This document shows positions 1 to 9,438 of a DNA stretch of 64,000 nt, one piece after another. The DNA comes from Georgenia soli. GTDB taxonomy: Bacteria; Actinomycetota; Actinomycetes; Actinomycetales; Actinomycetaceae. The translations under genes and the position numbers were made by a program. The DNA is taken from the NCBI RefSeq assembly GCF_002563695.1, contig NZ_PDJI01000001.1, positions 11,162 to 75,161 of the forward strand. The letters are read 5' to 3'. Numbering within the stretch: the stretch's first letter is position 1; the number at the start of each line of letters is the position of its first letter. The notes beneath the pieces were generated by a model. The model was given only the letters and a program-made list of their open reading frames with translations, ran no database searches and was not told the origin of the DNA.

Positions 1-1023
1 GGCCATCCCGCTGATCTGCTCAACCCATCCTTGCACGGAGGGATCGGCCTGCTCGGTCAGGTGTTCAACCCTGGCGCGCCACTCATCAACATCAATCTCG
101 TAGAACGTCACGCCGGATTCTTCTAGGAAGGTTCGGTTGTCTTCGTCCTCTTCGAGCCCGACAGTGCGGAACTCGAGTGAGACATCGTCGGCCGCCTGCA
201 CTAGTGCCGCCCGGGTGTCATCAGGCAAGGCGTCGTAGGAGTCTCCCCAGAACTGGAAGTGCTGGTTGCCGAAGAGGTGGTTAGTCACGGTGATGTGCTG
301 AGCCACCTCATAGAAGCTCGACGAGCGGAGCACACTCACCGGCGCCTCGGTCGCCTCGATGGCGCCCTGCTCGAGAGCGCTGAAGACTTCATTCAGCGCG
401 AGCGGCGTGGGTGAGGCCCCGAGCGCCTGCCACGTCTCGATGTATGCGTCCTGGCCAGGCACGCGGATCTTTAGCCCCTCGAGGTCGCTGAGGCTCTCGA
501 CGGGGCGGATGCTGGCTAACTGGCGTCCGCCGCCGCGCGGGAACGCGCCGAGGAGCTGGAACCCCGAGTCCGCCCTGACCTCTTCGAAGATCTCTTCCTT
601 GAGGTCGCTCTCCCAAACGGCAACGAAGTGGTCGAAATCGTTGTAGAGAAACGGCAGGCCTTCGATAGAAGCGAGAGACGTGTACCGCTCGAGCGATCCG
701 AGGCTCTCGAACACAATGTCGACGCTTCCGAGCTCGAGTCCCTCCTGCATCTCTTCCCAGGATCCGAGTTGGGCTGACGGGTATACCTGGATGGTCACGG
801 CATCGTCGGTAAGTTCGGCGACCCGCTCGGCGAAGGCAACAGCACCGCGGTGCTCCAGGCTTTCTGGCGAGTAGGCATGGCCAAGACTCAGGGTCGTGCT
901 CTCAGCAGACGCGTTCGCGTCCTTGTCGCCGTCGGCCGCAGCAGCGCAACCAACGAGCAAGGCTGCCGCGGTAGTCGCCGCGATGAGAGCGCCGGCTCGG
1001 CGCGTCGTTCGATGTGTTGACAT
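1..1023 (-). CDS. dctP: TRAP transporter substrate-binding protein (DctP family), 3' end cut by window edge
   Basis: Reading the minus strand from ATG at 1023 gives 341 codons with no stop before the window edge, so the C-terminus is missing. The start has a lipoprotein signal (hydrophobic stretch, then LLVGC lipobox). The body follows the DctP pattern: VYPSAQLGSWEEM, then GLPFLYNDF, LEGLKIRVPGQ and an ALEQGAIEATE segment. Such proteins bind an organic acid outside the membrane and deliver it to the DctQ/DctM permease pair. The gene is divergent from dctQM, unlike the usual co-directional dctPQM order. The substrate cannot be told from sequence. Confidence 0.9.
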   Translation of the reverse strand, partial: MSTHRTTRRAGALIAATTAAALLVGCAAAADGDKDANASAESTTLSLGHAYSPESLEHRGAVAFAERVAELTDDAVTIQVYPSAQLGSWEEMQEGLELGSVDIVFESLGSLERYTSLASIEGLPFLYNDFDHFVAVWESDLKEEIFEEVRADSGFQLLGAFPRGGGRQLASIRPVESLSDLEGLKIRVPGQDAYIETWQALGASPTPLALNEVFSALEQGAIEATEAPVSVLRSSSFYEVAQHITVTNHLFGNQHFQFWGDSYDALPDDTRAALVQAADDVSLEFRTVGLEEDEDNRTFLEESGVTFYEIDVDEWRARVEHLTEQADPSVQGWVEQISGMA

Positions 1024-1116
1024 ATGGCTTCCCTTCATCGGTGGCGACTTCGTCGCCGCCACCGCTCAGCGAGAGAGAGCGACTCCCCGATCTTGAGGGG
1101 GGTCTGGATCGGTCAC

Positions 1117-1134
1117 TTTACAAAATACTGTAAA
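1117..1134. promoter_or_regulatory. Palindrome in the divergent dctP/dctQ promoter region
   Basis: TTTACA (1117-1122) and TGTAAA (1129-1134) are perfect inverted 6-mers separated by six A/T-rich bases. They lie 94 bp upstream of the dctP start and 61 bp upstream of the chosen dctQ start. The AT-rich palindrome stands out in GC-rich DNA and is placed where one operator could control both genes. The regulator is unknown. Confidence 0.55.
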
Positions 1135-1194
1135 CCGCGTCATGATGCTACGGCTGGTGGCAGCCGAACTGCAATACGACCGAAGGGGCTCGTT

Positions 1195-1791
1195 GTGACT
1201 GAGACGTGGATACCGTCCCTCGATGGGGGGAACGGGCGCGGCTTCTTCGCGGTGCTCGACCGCATGATCTGCTGGCTCGTCGTGCTGGGCCTGATCCTGC
1301 TCACGGGCATCCTCATAACGCAGGTGATCGCGCGCTACGTCGCTCATTCGCCCACTGTGTGGTCTGAAGAGCTAGCGGTAAGCCTGTTCGTCTGGATCTC
1401 GATGCTCGCGATCCCGCTCGGCTTCCGTCGCGGGGAGCATCTGACGATCGACTTCCTCGTGCGTCGGCTCAAGCCTCCGGCGAGCAAGGTCTCCGCGATC
1501 GTGATCGCCGCATTGTGTGTACTGACGCTCGGCCTCATCGGCTGGCTCGCTGTAGGGATCTTGCCGGCAGCCGACCGCCAACTTCTCACAGGCATTGCCC
1601 GCGGCCTCGGGATCCCCGCCAAAGTCTCATGGGTATACGCAGCGATCCCTCTGGGTTGCGCCCTGGCGATTGCCTTCGTGCTCGAACGCCTTGCCTGGCT
1701 CCTGCGCGGACGAGTGACCGTGCTCAACGAGGACGCCGATCGCATGTTCGTCGAGAACTTCGACACCGAACTCGAAGGAAGGGCTTCCTGA
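1195..1791 (+). CDS. dctQ: TRAP transporter small permease (DctQ family)
   Basis: A 198-residue integral membrane protein with four hydrophobic helices and the family features WSEELAVSLFVWISMLAIPLGFRRGEHL. The GTG at 1195 is chosen because GAAGGGG lies about 8 bp upstream and the first helix then begins near residue 20, as usual. The open frame extends upstream to 1024, but those codons would add an atypical Arg-rich leader. The stop overlaps the next ATG by one base (TGATG), so translation is coupled to the large permease gene. Confidence 0.88.
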   Translation: MTETWIPSLDGGNGRGFFAVLDRMICWLVVLGLILLTGILITQVIARYVAHSPTVWSEELAVSLFVWISMLAIPLGFRRGEHLTIDFLVRRLKPPASKVSAIVIAALCVLTLGLIGWLAVGILPAADRQLLTGIARGLGIPAKVSWVYAAIPLGCALAIAFVLERLAWLLRGRVTVLNEDADRMFVENFDTELEGRAS

Positions 1792-3044
1792 TGGGCTACG
1801 CACTCGGTCTCGCTTTCGGCGCCCTCGTCCTCGTTGCGGTGCCGATTGGCATCGCACTCGGGCTCGGCTCGATCTTTGGTCTGCAGTTCTTCAGCGAGAT
1901 CCCGCTGGACATCGCCGCACAGCGACTTGCTTCGGGCCTGAGAAATTTCCCTCTCCTCGCCATCCCGCTTTACATCGTCGCAGGCGCGCTCATGAACTCG
2001 AGCGGCATAACGCAGCGGCTCGTCGACTTCGCCTACGCTCTCGTCGGGCACATGCGCGGCGGGCTCTCGCTCGTCACTATCGTGACGACGGCCATCTTCG
2101 GGGGGATCTCAGGATCCCAGATCGCTGATACGTCGAGCGTGGGTCGCCTCATGATCCCGCAGATGGTTGCGCGAGGCTACAAGCCCGCCCACGCGGTCGC
2201 CGTCATGGCGACCGCCGGGTCAATGTTCGTGACAATTCCGCCGAGCATCAGCCTCATCGTTTTCGGTGTGCTTGCCGAGACTTCGATCTCAGATCTGTTC
2301 TTCTGGGGCCTTCTGGTCGGCATCGCTTTCGTCGTGCTAATGCTCGTCATGGCATACGCCATCGCGTTCATCACCGATCAACCCAAGGGTCGGCGGATGC
2401 CGTTCCGTCAACTACTCGTCGCGTCCCGTCAGGCAATCTGGTCGCTAATGATTCCAGTCGTAATCCTAGGAGGGATCCGGCTGGGAATCTTCACGGCTAC
2501 GGAGGGGGGTGCTGTCGCAGTCGCCGTAGCCATTGTGATCGGATTCTTCATTCACAAGGAACTCACGCTTAAGAAGATGGTCCACTCCCTCGTCGAGTCA
2601 GGCGTCCTGGTCGGCGTCATCATGCTGGTGATCGCCGCCGCTCAAATGTACTCCTGGGCTCTCGTGATGGGCCAGATTCCACAAACGCTGACATTCTGGA
2701 TCCAGGGGCTCACAGAGAATCCGTTCCTCATCCTCCTCCTCATCAACTTGTTGCTGCTCCTCATTGGCACAGTCATGGAGGCAAACTCGGCGCTCATCGT
2801 CTTCGTGCCGATCCTGCTTCCCATCACGACCGCGATAGGGATCGATCCCGTGCATTTCGGGCTTGTCTTTGTGGTCAACCTTGGACTTGGCCTTCTCACG
2901 CCCCCCGTGGGAATGTGCTTGCAGATCTCCTGTAAAATTGGCAATATCACTTTGTCTCAGGCGATCCCTGCGATGGTTCCCTGGTTCATCACGTGCCTTG
3001 TCTTCCTCGCCGGCGTTACCTATCTGCCGCTGCTGATGGGGTGA
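1791..3044 (+). CDS. dctM: TRAP transporter large permease (DctM family)
   Basis: A 417-residue protein of about 11-12 membrane helices with classic DctM stretches: GGISGSQIADTSSVG, ATAGSMFVTIPPSIS and LGLLTPPVGMCL near the C-terminus. It is the sodium- or proton-coupled translocation subunit. The ATG at 1791 overlaps the dctQ stop and has GGAAGGG upstream, so the longer open frame from 1515 is not the gene. Length and topology are normal. Together with dctP and dctQ it makes a complete transporter. Confidence 0.93.
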   Translation: MGYALGLAFGALVLVAVPIGIALGLGSIFGLQFFSEIPLDIAAQRLASGLRNFPLLAIPLYIVAGALMNSSGITQRLVDFAYALVGHMRGGLSLVTIVTTAIFGGISGSQIADTSSVGRLMIPQMVARGYKPAHAVAVMATAGSMFVTIPPSISLIVFGVLAETSISDLFFWGLLVGIAFVVLMLVMAYAIAFITDQPKGRRMPFRQLLVASRQAIWSLMIPVVILGGIRLGIFTATEGGAVAVAVAIVIGFFIHKELTLKKMVHSLVESGVLVGVIMLVIAAAQMYSWALVMGQIPQTLTFWIQGLTENPFLILLLINLLLLLIGTVMEANSALIVFVPILLPITTAIGIDPVHFGLVFVVNLGLGLLTPPVGMCLQISCKIGNITLSQAIPAMVPWFITCLVFLAGVTYLPLLMG

Positions 3045-3679
3045 GCTTGCCGGTAGGCCTACGTCTGATCATTTATTGGCAAGACATCGATCACGCGGGG
3101 TGTCGCCCCAAGTCCGCTCGAGGCGTCGGGGCGACCTCCCGTCGCCACGAGTGAGCACCAGATATGCAGGAGGCGGTAAGGACCTGAGGACCAGGTTGAC
3201 GGAGTTCGGTGACACGTAACCCCAGCGGCGTCACTGCGAGTCCTCAGACGTTCAAGCGGTGGCGCGGCGGATCGACTGAAGCAACAAACGAGAGCGGGTG
3301 GCGACCCACGCCGATAGTGCCCCGAGCGCCAATCCTCGAGCGAGTCGGAGTCATAGAGGTGGCCGGCCGGAGATGCACCGAGTCGGACTCTTCCCATGTC
3401 GAGGCACTACACACGTCACGCCACCGCGAGCTACACGGGCCTCTCTGCGTGCGCCTTCCTTGAGAATGCTCATGCCATGGACAAGGTCGTATCGCCCCAC
3501 CGCCGCACGCTCCGCCTCGGCGGTGACGCTAGCGGCACTAAGAACTCAAGTCTTCGCATCACTGAAAGGCCGGGCGATCACGGCCACACTGGACCCGCGC
3601 TTGAGTGAACCAATATGTGAGACGAACAGTATCGCCATCCGATAATAGTCGATACGTCGGTCCAGCAGATCGCTCTCTG
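3045..3679. other. Intergenic stretch without a recognisable gene
   Basis: Several short overlapping frames exist here on both strands (for example 3059-3397 minus and 3298-3645 plus), but none shows a domain, a good ribosome-binding site or codon use like the neighbours. No tRNA fold was seen. It separates the TRAP genes from an unrelated nuclease gene on the opposite strand and may be an old insertion scar. Confidence 0.5.
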
Positions 3680-4762
3680 TCAGTTGTCGGTGGGCTCTTC
3701 ACTCGCAAGTTCGCGTGACGTGTCGGCGAGGACGTCTGTGAGGGTCGCTGTCAGTCCCTCGAGATCGGGGAGATCCTGGCGTTGCTCGGGGGTGAGGGTG
3801 TCGTAGGTGGCGACTGCGAGGGGAGCGCTGGCGCTGGCGAGGGCGTAGCGGACGACCTGTTCGTCGCGGCTGGTGCACAGCAGGAGCCCGACGGTGGGCG
3901 CGTGGATGGCATGGTCGCGGAGCCGGTCGTCGACGACGGCGACGTAGGTGCCGAGCTGTCCGACGTAGGCGGGGGAGAAGCGGCCGATCTTGAGCTCGAC
4001 GACGACGTAGCGCAGCTGGGTGACGTGGAAGAGGAGCAGGTCGACGACGAGCACGTCGTCACCGACGTCGAGACGGACCTGCCGGCCGACGAACGCCATC
4101 CCGTGCCCGAAGGCGGTGAGGGTGCCCTGCAGCCGGTCCATCAGGGCCTGTTCGAGGGCGCGCTCGCTCGCGCGGTCGGTCAGGTCGAGGTGGTCGAAGA
4201 TGTAGGGGTCGCGGGTCAGCTGCTGGGCGAGTTCGGAGTCGGGTGCAGGCAGGTGGCTGTCGAAGTTCGAGGGCGCCGCGCCGACGCGCGAGTGGAGGCG
4301 GTTCATGATCTGGTGCTCGAGAACGTTGCGGGACCAGCCGTGCTCGACGGCCTGGGCGGCGTACCATTCCCGCAGTGCCGGCTCGTCGAGCCGGTCGAGC
4401 AGCACGGTGACGTGGCGCCAGGGGAGTTGTGCACCAAGCTGGTGCACAAATGCCGGGTCCGGCCACGCCGCGGCGAACGCGCGCATGTACTGCAGGTTGC
4501 GCCGTGACCATCCTCGCTGGTCGGGGAAGGCCTCGCGGAGGTCGCGCGCCAGACGGTCGACGATCTTCGCGCCCCAGCCAGCCTGTTCCTGCCGCTGCAG
4601 GATGTCCCTGCCGATCGACCAGTACAGCGCCAGCAGTTCGGTGTTCGCCGCCCGTGCGGCCCGCACCCGCGAGGTGCGCACCCGCTGCTTGAGCTCCTCG
4701 AGCAGCTCGCCGTAGCCCTCAGGATCAGCGGCGTCGAGGTCCTGGCGTGGCACGTACGCCAT
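3680..4762 (-). CDS. YhcG/DUF1016 family PDDEXK nuclease-like protein
   Basis: A 360-residue protein with the two-part YhcG architecture. An N-terminal DUF1016 helical domain (about 15-180) contains YWSIGRDI, WSRRNLQYMRAF and the PWRHVTVLL stretch. A C-terminal PD-(D/E)XK domain (about 190-330) has VVDLLLF and VVVELKIGRFSP, giving the D...ExK metal-binding signature. YhcG-like proteins are associated with mobile elements and defence genes in many bacteria. It stands alone, with no restriction partner beside it, so its role is not assigned. The start at 4762 is the first in-frame ATG and gives the usual family N-terminus. Confidence 0.88.
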   Translation of the reverse strand: MAYVPRQDLDAADPEGYGELLEELKQRVRTSRVRAARAANTELLALYWSIGRDILQRQEQAGWGAKIVDRLARDLREAFPDQRGWSRRNLQYMRAFAAAWPDPAFVHQLGAQLPWRHVTVLLDRLDEPALREWYAAQAVEHGWSRNVLEHQIMNRLHSRVGAAPSNFDSHLPAPDSELAQQLTRDPYIFDHLDLTDRASERALEQALMDRLQGTLTAFGHGMAFVGRQVRLDVGDDVLVVDLLLFHVTQLRYVVVELKIGRFSPAYVGQLGTYVAVVDDRLRDHAIHAPTVGLLLCTSRDEQVVRYALASASAPLAVATYDTLTPEQRQDLPDLEGLTATLTDVLADTSRELASEEPTDN

Positions 4763-4876
4763 CCTGCCGTCTTGGTAGATCCGCCCGGGTCAGCGACACG
4801 GATTCCCGCTCAGTCGTGCGAGCAGCGCTCTCTTCGGGGTCCGGGTCTGGACGGCTCTCAACGACCTTGGGACGAC

Positions 4877-4914
4877 AAACGGCGGGTGGTAGGAAGATCC
4901 CACCGCCCGCCGTT
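4877..4914 (-). terminator. Hairpin terminator after the phosphoesterase gene
   Basis: AAACGGCGGGTGG (4877-4889) pairs with the complementary stretch at 4899-4914 with a single bulge and a loop of about 9 bases. It lies 27 bp beyond the stop of the phosphoesterase gene on its strand. The following T run is short, so efficiency is uncertain. Confidence 0.55.
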
Positions 4915-4940
4915 GCGGTCCTGCCTGTCCTGCCAGGAAG

Positions 4941-6644
4941 TCAGCCGACGTTGGGTTTGCCTGCCACGACATTGAACTGCGCGGTCGAGGTCGACACCTG
5001 GCCGTAGGGGTCGGTGCTGCGCACGGTGACGGTGTGGGCGCCGGGAGCGATGTTGTGGGGCAGTGGAACGGTCCACAGGTGGGAGGAGGGTTCCGGTCTG
5101 GCCGGGCGCTCAGGTGTGCCGTCGTACCGTGCGAACAGCTCGGTGATGTACGGGTCGTTCGCCGGCTCGGACTGAGTCATCGCCGTGAAGGGCCGCCCGT
5201 CGACCGACACCTCTACCGTGTGTCGCTCACCGCCATCGAAGACGTTCGCGGTCAGGGTCGGCACGGTCCAGCGCTCCTCGTCCCAGTCGCGCGGGTGGTA
5301 GACGACCGGCTCCGCGAAGTCACCGGAACCGCTCGGCCCCGACGGAACATGGGTTCTGCCGGCGGCGCCTCCGGAGAACGACAGGCGCATCTGGAAGTCT
5401 GCCGGCAGGCTCGCCGCCTTGTAGCGCGGGGTGTACTCGACGCCGTCGAAGCTCATCGTGTAGTAGCCGTTGGGGTTTCCGTCTGCCATGTCGGCGGCGG
5501 AGACGCCGCGCTCGTCGACCGGCCCGGAACCCCATCCACCACCCCGCGCCTCGGCGAGCACCTGGTGATGGAACGGCTCGGCGCCCGTCCAGCCCTCGTC
5601 CTCGCCGAGGTACATCTGCCAGCTGTTCGAGGTGTCGTGCCCGGCGAAGCTGTAGACGTGCCTCCGGTCCCCGAGCACGTCGAAGAGCCCCTGGAGGCTC
5701 TCGTCGTTGAGGTTGAGCCCGGTGGACGGCGTCGCGTCGGTGCGGAGCGGGCTGTGGGTGGCGAGCACCACCAGTCTGTCCTCGGGCACGTTCGCGAGGT
5801 CGTTCGCGAGCCAGGCGAGCTGTTCCTCGTTCAGGTGTGCGCGGTAGGCCTTCCCCGCACCCACCTTCTCGATGTTGTCCATCGCGACGAAGTGGACCTT
5901 GCCGTAGTCGAACGAGTAGTTCGTGGGCCCGAAGACGGACTTGTAGGTGTCGGTCGCGTGCTCGTCGCTGGGTGCGTCGTAGTCCATGTCGTGGTTGCCG
6001 GGCAGGTTCCACCAGGGGATCCCGATCTCGGCGACGGCTGCGTTGTGCTCGGGGAAGAGGTGCAGCGGGTCGTTCACGACGTCGCCGACCGTGAGGCCGA
6101 AGGCGGCGTCGGTCCCGGCGAGCTCCGCCACAATGTCCTGGCGCAGCTCCTCGATCTCCCCCGAGGTGTAGGTCTGCGGGTCCGCGAGCACGAGGGCGTC
6201 GAACTTCTCGTTGTCCTCCTGCCTGACGAGCGGGAAGTCGACGGACTCAGGCAGCGGCCCAGTCGGCTCGATGCCTCCGTAGCGCAGGTCGTGCGGTGTC
6301 CCGTTGGGGTAGTGCAGGTAGTAGAACTGCGGGAGCTGGACGTCGTTGACAGGGACCATGTAGCCGCGCGGCTTGGTGACGAAGATGATCGTCTCGTCGT
6401 CGACGGGCAGCTCGTAGGCTCCGTCGGCATCGGTGGTGACGACGTCGAGTCCGTTCGAGACGGCTACGCCGGCGACGCCGGGCTCTCCTGCGTCACGCCG
6501 GCCGTTCTGGTTCTGGTCGTCGTAGACGACCCCGTCGGCCGTCTGCTCCGTCGGGGTGGCCGACGCAGCCGCTCCGGGAACGACGAGGCCGGCGAGCACA
6601 GCGCCGCCGCAGGCGAGCGCGATCCTTCGTGTGGACAGCGTCAT
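4941..6644 (-). CDS. Secreted calcineurin-like metallophosphoesterase
   Basis: A 567-residue protein with a signal peptide (RRIALACGGAVLAGLVVPGAAASA). An SdrD/CNA-B-like domain (about 35-120, VVYDDQNQNGRRDAGEPGVAGVAVS) follows, then a calcineurin-like phosphoesterase core (about 145-370) with ADPQ, GDVVND, PGNHDMDYD and ATHSPLR metal-ligand motifs. A C-terminal beta domain starts near 440. It probably hydrolyses phosphomonoesters or diesters outside the cell. The substrate is unknown; similar proteins are found in phosphate scavenging and envelope roles. It is monocistronic, with a terminator downstream. Confidence 0.92.
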   Translation of the reverse strand: MTLSTRRIALACGGAVLAGLVVPGAAASATPTEQTADGVVYDDQNQNGRRDAGEPGVAGVAVSNGLDVVTTDADGAYELPVDDETIIFVTKPRGYMVPVNDVQLPQFYYLHYPNGTPHDLRYGGIEPTGPLPESVDFPLVRQEDNEKFDALVLADPQTYTSGEIEELRQDIVAELAGTDAAFGLTVGDVVNDPLHLFPEHNAAVAEIGIPWWNLPGNHDMDYDAPSDEHATDTYKSVFGPTNYSFDYGKVHFVAMDNIEKVGAGKAYRAHLNEEQLAWLANDLANVPEDRLVVLATHSPLRTDATPSTGLNLNDESLQGLFDVLGDRRHVYSFAGHDTSNSWQMYLGEDEGWTGAEPFHHQVLAEARGGGWGSGPVDERGVSAADMADGNPNGYYTMSFDGVEYTPRYKAASLPADFQMRLSFSGGAAGRTHVPSGPSGSGDFAEPVVYHPRDWDEERWTVPTLTANVFDGGERHTVEVSVDGRPFTAMTQSEPANDPYITELFARYDGTPERPARPEPSSHLWTVPLPHNIAPGAHTVTVRSTDPYGQVSTSTAQFNVVAGKPNVG

Positions 6645-7237
6645 GTCGAGGCATTCCTTCTGCTGGGGAGGTGGGAACCCTCGTGACGCTAGGGACGCCC
6701 GGAAACACCCCGGTGAATGCCCTGTGACCCGTCAGTCAACACTCGCGCGGACGCGCATGGTTTTACCGCGCTTAACGGCGTCGGGCGCCGGCTGTCCCAG
6801 TGCCACGCCAGCACGGTGAGCACCCGTTGGTGGTCGTCGCCGACGGCAGCAGGTCGAGCGCTGGCGCGGTCGAGCCGGCCGTACGGAGCGGAGCAATTGG
6901 CGGTTGCGCCGTGGAGTGAGCAGCGCCTGTCGGGCACGAGCACACACACAGCCACCCGAGGTTGTCCTACTTATGAGATCAGCCATCTTACATGAACTGG
7001 CAGGGAGACGTGTTGCGGTAGGACGAGTAGAGAAGTCCGTCCCGACCCGGGGCCCATGACCGCCAGCACGCCGGAGGAACGGCTCCTTATGGCGCGCGCC
7101 CTTGCGTGGGACTTGATGGGGGCGCACTAGGGCGTGTCGCGCAATTGGCTCGTCTTTGTGCCCCCGAGACGCGTTCGGCTATCAGAGGCACCATGGTCCC
7201 TGTCTGACTACGCGGTAGTTCAGCGGCTCTTCGTCCG
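6645..7237. other. Gene-poor stretch
   Basis: Overlapping short frames occur on both strands (for example 6717-6995 plus and 6732-7127 minus) but no domain, conserved motif or convincing start signal is visible. The first part must carry the promoter of the phosphoesterase gene. No repeat or RNA gene was recognised. Confidence 0.45.
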
Positions 7238-7558
7238 TCAGAAGTGCATCGCCAAGAAGAAAACTGCTGGCGCGAGACCGAGAGCAGTCCAGATATACGC
7301 TGGCCAGCGGAAGCCTTGCGGTGAGCGGACAATGGCTACAAGACCCGCGAACGTGGCCAGGGCGCTACCGCCGATCGCGAAGATGTGAAATGTGTCGGGA
7401 TCGCTGAACCACGCGATGAGAGACATTCCGCATGCGACCACCGAGGCGAAGAAGGCGACAGTGCGGCTACCGCTACCGCGGATGTTGGTTTCGGGCTGCT
7501 GGTAGAGCTTTAGCACTTCTGGGCCAGGCAGTGGCCCGGGGTTGCCGATGAAACTCAT
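7238..7558 (-). CDS. Small membrane protein of unknown function
   Basis: A 106-residue protein with a short polar N-terminus and three hydrophobic segments (about 32-50, 57-75 and 86-104). I use ATG at 7558 because a GGAGGC stretch lies just upstream; the frame also opens at 7615. No family is recognised. It may be linked to the next small gene upstream but spacing is wide (over 150 bp). Confidence 0.55.
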   Translation of the reverse strand: MSFIGNPGPLPGPEVLKLYQQPETNIRGSGSRTVAFFASVVACGMSLIAWFSDPDTFHIFAIGGSALATFAGLVAIVRSPQGFRWPAYIWTALGLAPAVFFLAMHF

Positions 7559-7712
7559 TGGGGCCTCCCGCCTGGCGCCTGACTCGAGATGAAATCCCGC
7601 GTGTTCAAGCCTCAACTCTTACAAGGTAGCCGATCTTGAGTAATCGTGCGCTGTGGCAAGCGGAACTCCTAAGAGACCTCGACGGCGTCGAACGGGCCGA
7701 CGGCCCGCGTAC

Positions 7713-7952
7713 TCACACGGTCCAGCTGAGTTCATCAGGGCCGTAGCCCGCGATGGTCTTCCGCACCTCCTGCTCGAGAAACTCCCGGGTGACCGTCACT
7801 GGGGGTGAGCCCAGGAAGGCGAGCGTGAAGCCAGAGGGGCCTGTAGTGGGTTCTGGCGAGAATCCAACGTCGAAGACTCCGGGCTCAGCCTCGCGTTCAA
7901 GGACGAGAATCTCGATGTCGTCCATTGTGAAAGTGAAACGTATTCTGTTCAT
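7713..7952 (-). CDS. Small hypothetical protein (79 aa)
   Basis: A compact 79-residue acidic protein beginning MNRIRFTFTMDDIEILVLE. Its alternating beta-type N-terminus and EFLEQEVRKTIAGYG helix look like a real folded protein, but no family is recognised. It lies 31 bp from the end of the recombinase gene on the same strand and could be the last gene of that transcription unit. Confidence 0.45.
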   Translation of the reverse strand: MNRIRFTFTMDDIEILVLEREAEPGVFDVGFSPEPTTGPSGFTLAFLGSPPVTVTREFLEQEVRKTIAGYGPDELSWTV

Positions 7953-7983
7953 GACTGTTTCCCGCCCGATCAGTTGGTGAGTG

Positions 7984-9438
7984 TCAGCGGCGCGCCGCGA
8001 TGTAGCGGCTGTGGGCGTTTGCGGATGCGACGGCGTGGCGTTCGAGGGTGGTCTGGTGATAGCCGAGGATCTCGGCGAGGACCGGGATCGGGCTTGTCCT
8101 GGCGAGCTCGGCGAGGGTGCCGAGGCGGGCGGCTCTGGTGGAGCAGACGGTCTTGAGTCGTTGGCGCAGGTGGGCTGCGCCGAGGTGGTGGCCGGGGGAG
8201 CGGCCTCTGAAGATCCACGGGCTGTGGGGGTGCGCGGCCGTGCGGCCGTGCCCAGGTTCTTCGAGGAGCTGGCGCAGCGGCTCGTCGAGCGGCGGCGGGA
8301 GAGTGATCGGCGCTTTGCCGAGAGTGATCGTGGCCAGGTCGTCGGTGACGGTGGCGTCGTTCCAGGTGAGGCGGACGACGTCCTCGACCTGCTGGCCCAG
8401 GACCAGGACGAGGATGCCGGCGAGGCGGTCCCTGGCGGTGAGGTCGTCGTGGTGGACGACGGCCTGAACGGCCGCGGTCTGCTCGACGGAGGGCAGCTTG
8501 TCGGCGGTGCCGCGGCGGTGGGGCTGCATGCGCAGGTCCGGATCGACGAGGTGGGCCTTGATGGCCCAGGCGAGGAAGCGGCTGGCGAGCTCGCGTGTGG
8601 TGGGTCCGCCGGCCTGCCAGGCGTCGAGGTCGGCCTGGGTGAGCCGGTCCAGGGGGGTGCCGCGGGCGGTGAGCCAGGTCAGGAAGTCGATGGTCACGGT
8701 CGTGGTCTGCTTCGAGCGCAGGAAGGTGCCCTGGGTGACCGCGCCCGGCGCGGCGTTCATGCGGCGGATGAGGTGCCAGCGGACGAACCGGTCGGCGATG
8801 TCGCGGTGCTCGCCAGCAGGTAGCCGGTCGAGCGCCTGGCGGCTCCAGGCAGTGAACCGGACCAGGAGCTCGTCGCGGCGGGGTAGTGCGCCGTGCTCGA
8901 CGAGGAGGCCACGGACGTAGTCCCGGGTGCGCGAGGCCGGGAGCTCGTCGAGCGCCTCGTGGGTGATGGCGGGGGCGACGGCGAGGTGCTGGAGGAACGC
9001 GGTGACGTGCGGTTGCCGGATCCAGGTCAGGCCGCTGTTGGCGCGTTCCATCGACTTCAGGGCCGTCACCATCGGCACGAGCTCGGGAGAGACGGTCCCG
9101 GTGGCGGGGTTGGTCAGCAACCGGTCGACCGTCGCCGCGAGCACGCAGGTCCAGCAGCGGCCGCCGTCGTAGACCTCATCCTCCGCGCCGCAGGTGCGGC
9201 AGTCGACGTTGAGCTTGACGCCCGAGCACTGCCGGCAGGCTGGTTGTCCGTCGGCGATGCCGGGCAGGACGCCGGTGTGGCCGCAGGCGCAGGTGCCGCG
9301 GGTGCGTTTGGCGCGTTGGTAGCAGTAGCCGCAGACGGGACCGTCGGGCCAGCGGGCGGCGACCTGGTAGTGCTGGCCGCAGCGGCCGCAGGCCTCGGGG
9401 AAGCTGGCCGGGTCGCTGGCCTTGCGGGGTCTAGCCAT
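7984..9438 (-). CDS. Zinc-finger tyrosine-recombinase-like protein
   Basis: A 484-residue protein. The N-terminal 110 residues hold several Cys pairs (CGRCGQ, CGYCYQ, CACG, CRQCSG, CRTCG, CWTC), a zinc-ribbon array. A SAM-like core-binding region follows at about 180-300. The C-terminus resembles a tyrosine-recombinase catalytic fold (LGYHQTTLERHAVASANAHSRYI, with a candidate Tyr), though the upstream Arg and His motifs are weak. It overlaps the HTH gene by 8 bp. Such three-gene sets in Actinobacteria insert and excise mobile elements; I infer a partner role in strand exchange. Confidence 0.72.
   Translation of the reverse strand: MARPRKASDPASFPEACGRCGQHYQVAARWPDGPVCGYCYQRAKRTRGTCACGHTGVLPGIADGQPACRQCSGVKLNVDCRTCGAEDEVYDGGRCWTCVLAATVDRLLTNPATGTVSPELVPMVTALKSMERANSGLTWIRQPHVTAFLQHLAVAPAITHEALDELPASRTRDYVRGLLVEHGALPRRDELLVRFTAWSRQALDRLPAGEHRDIADRFVRWHLIRRMNAAPGAVTQGTFLRSKQTTTVTIDFLTWLTARGTPLDRLTQADLDAWQAGGPTTRELASRFLAWAIKAHLVDPDLRMQPHRRGTADKLPSVEQTAAVQAVVHHDDLTARDRLAGILVLVLGQQVEDVVRLTWNDATVTDDLATITLGKAPITLPPPLDEPLRQLLEEPGHGRTAAHPHSPWIFRGRSPGHHLGAAHLRQRLKTVCSTRAARLGTLAELARTSPIPVLAEILGYHQTTLERHAVASANAHSRYIAARR

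Noticed and set aside
5034..6686. Long plus-strand frame of 550 codons opposite the phosphoesterase gene
   Set aside because: It is the antisense shadow of a GC-rich gene; the minus frame has clear metal-site motifs and a signal peptide.
6717..7127. Short frames in the 6.6-7.2 kb gap as possible insertion-sequence remnants
   Set aside because: No transposase motif or terminal repeat could be supported.
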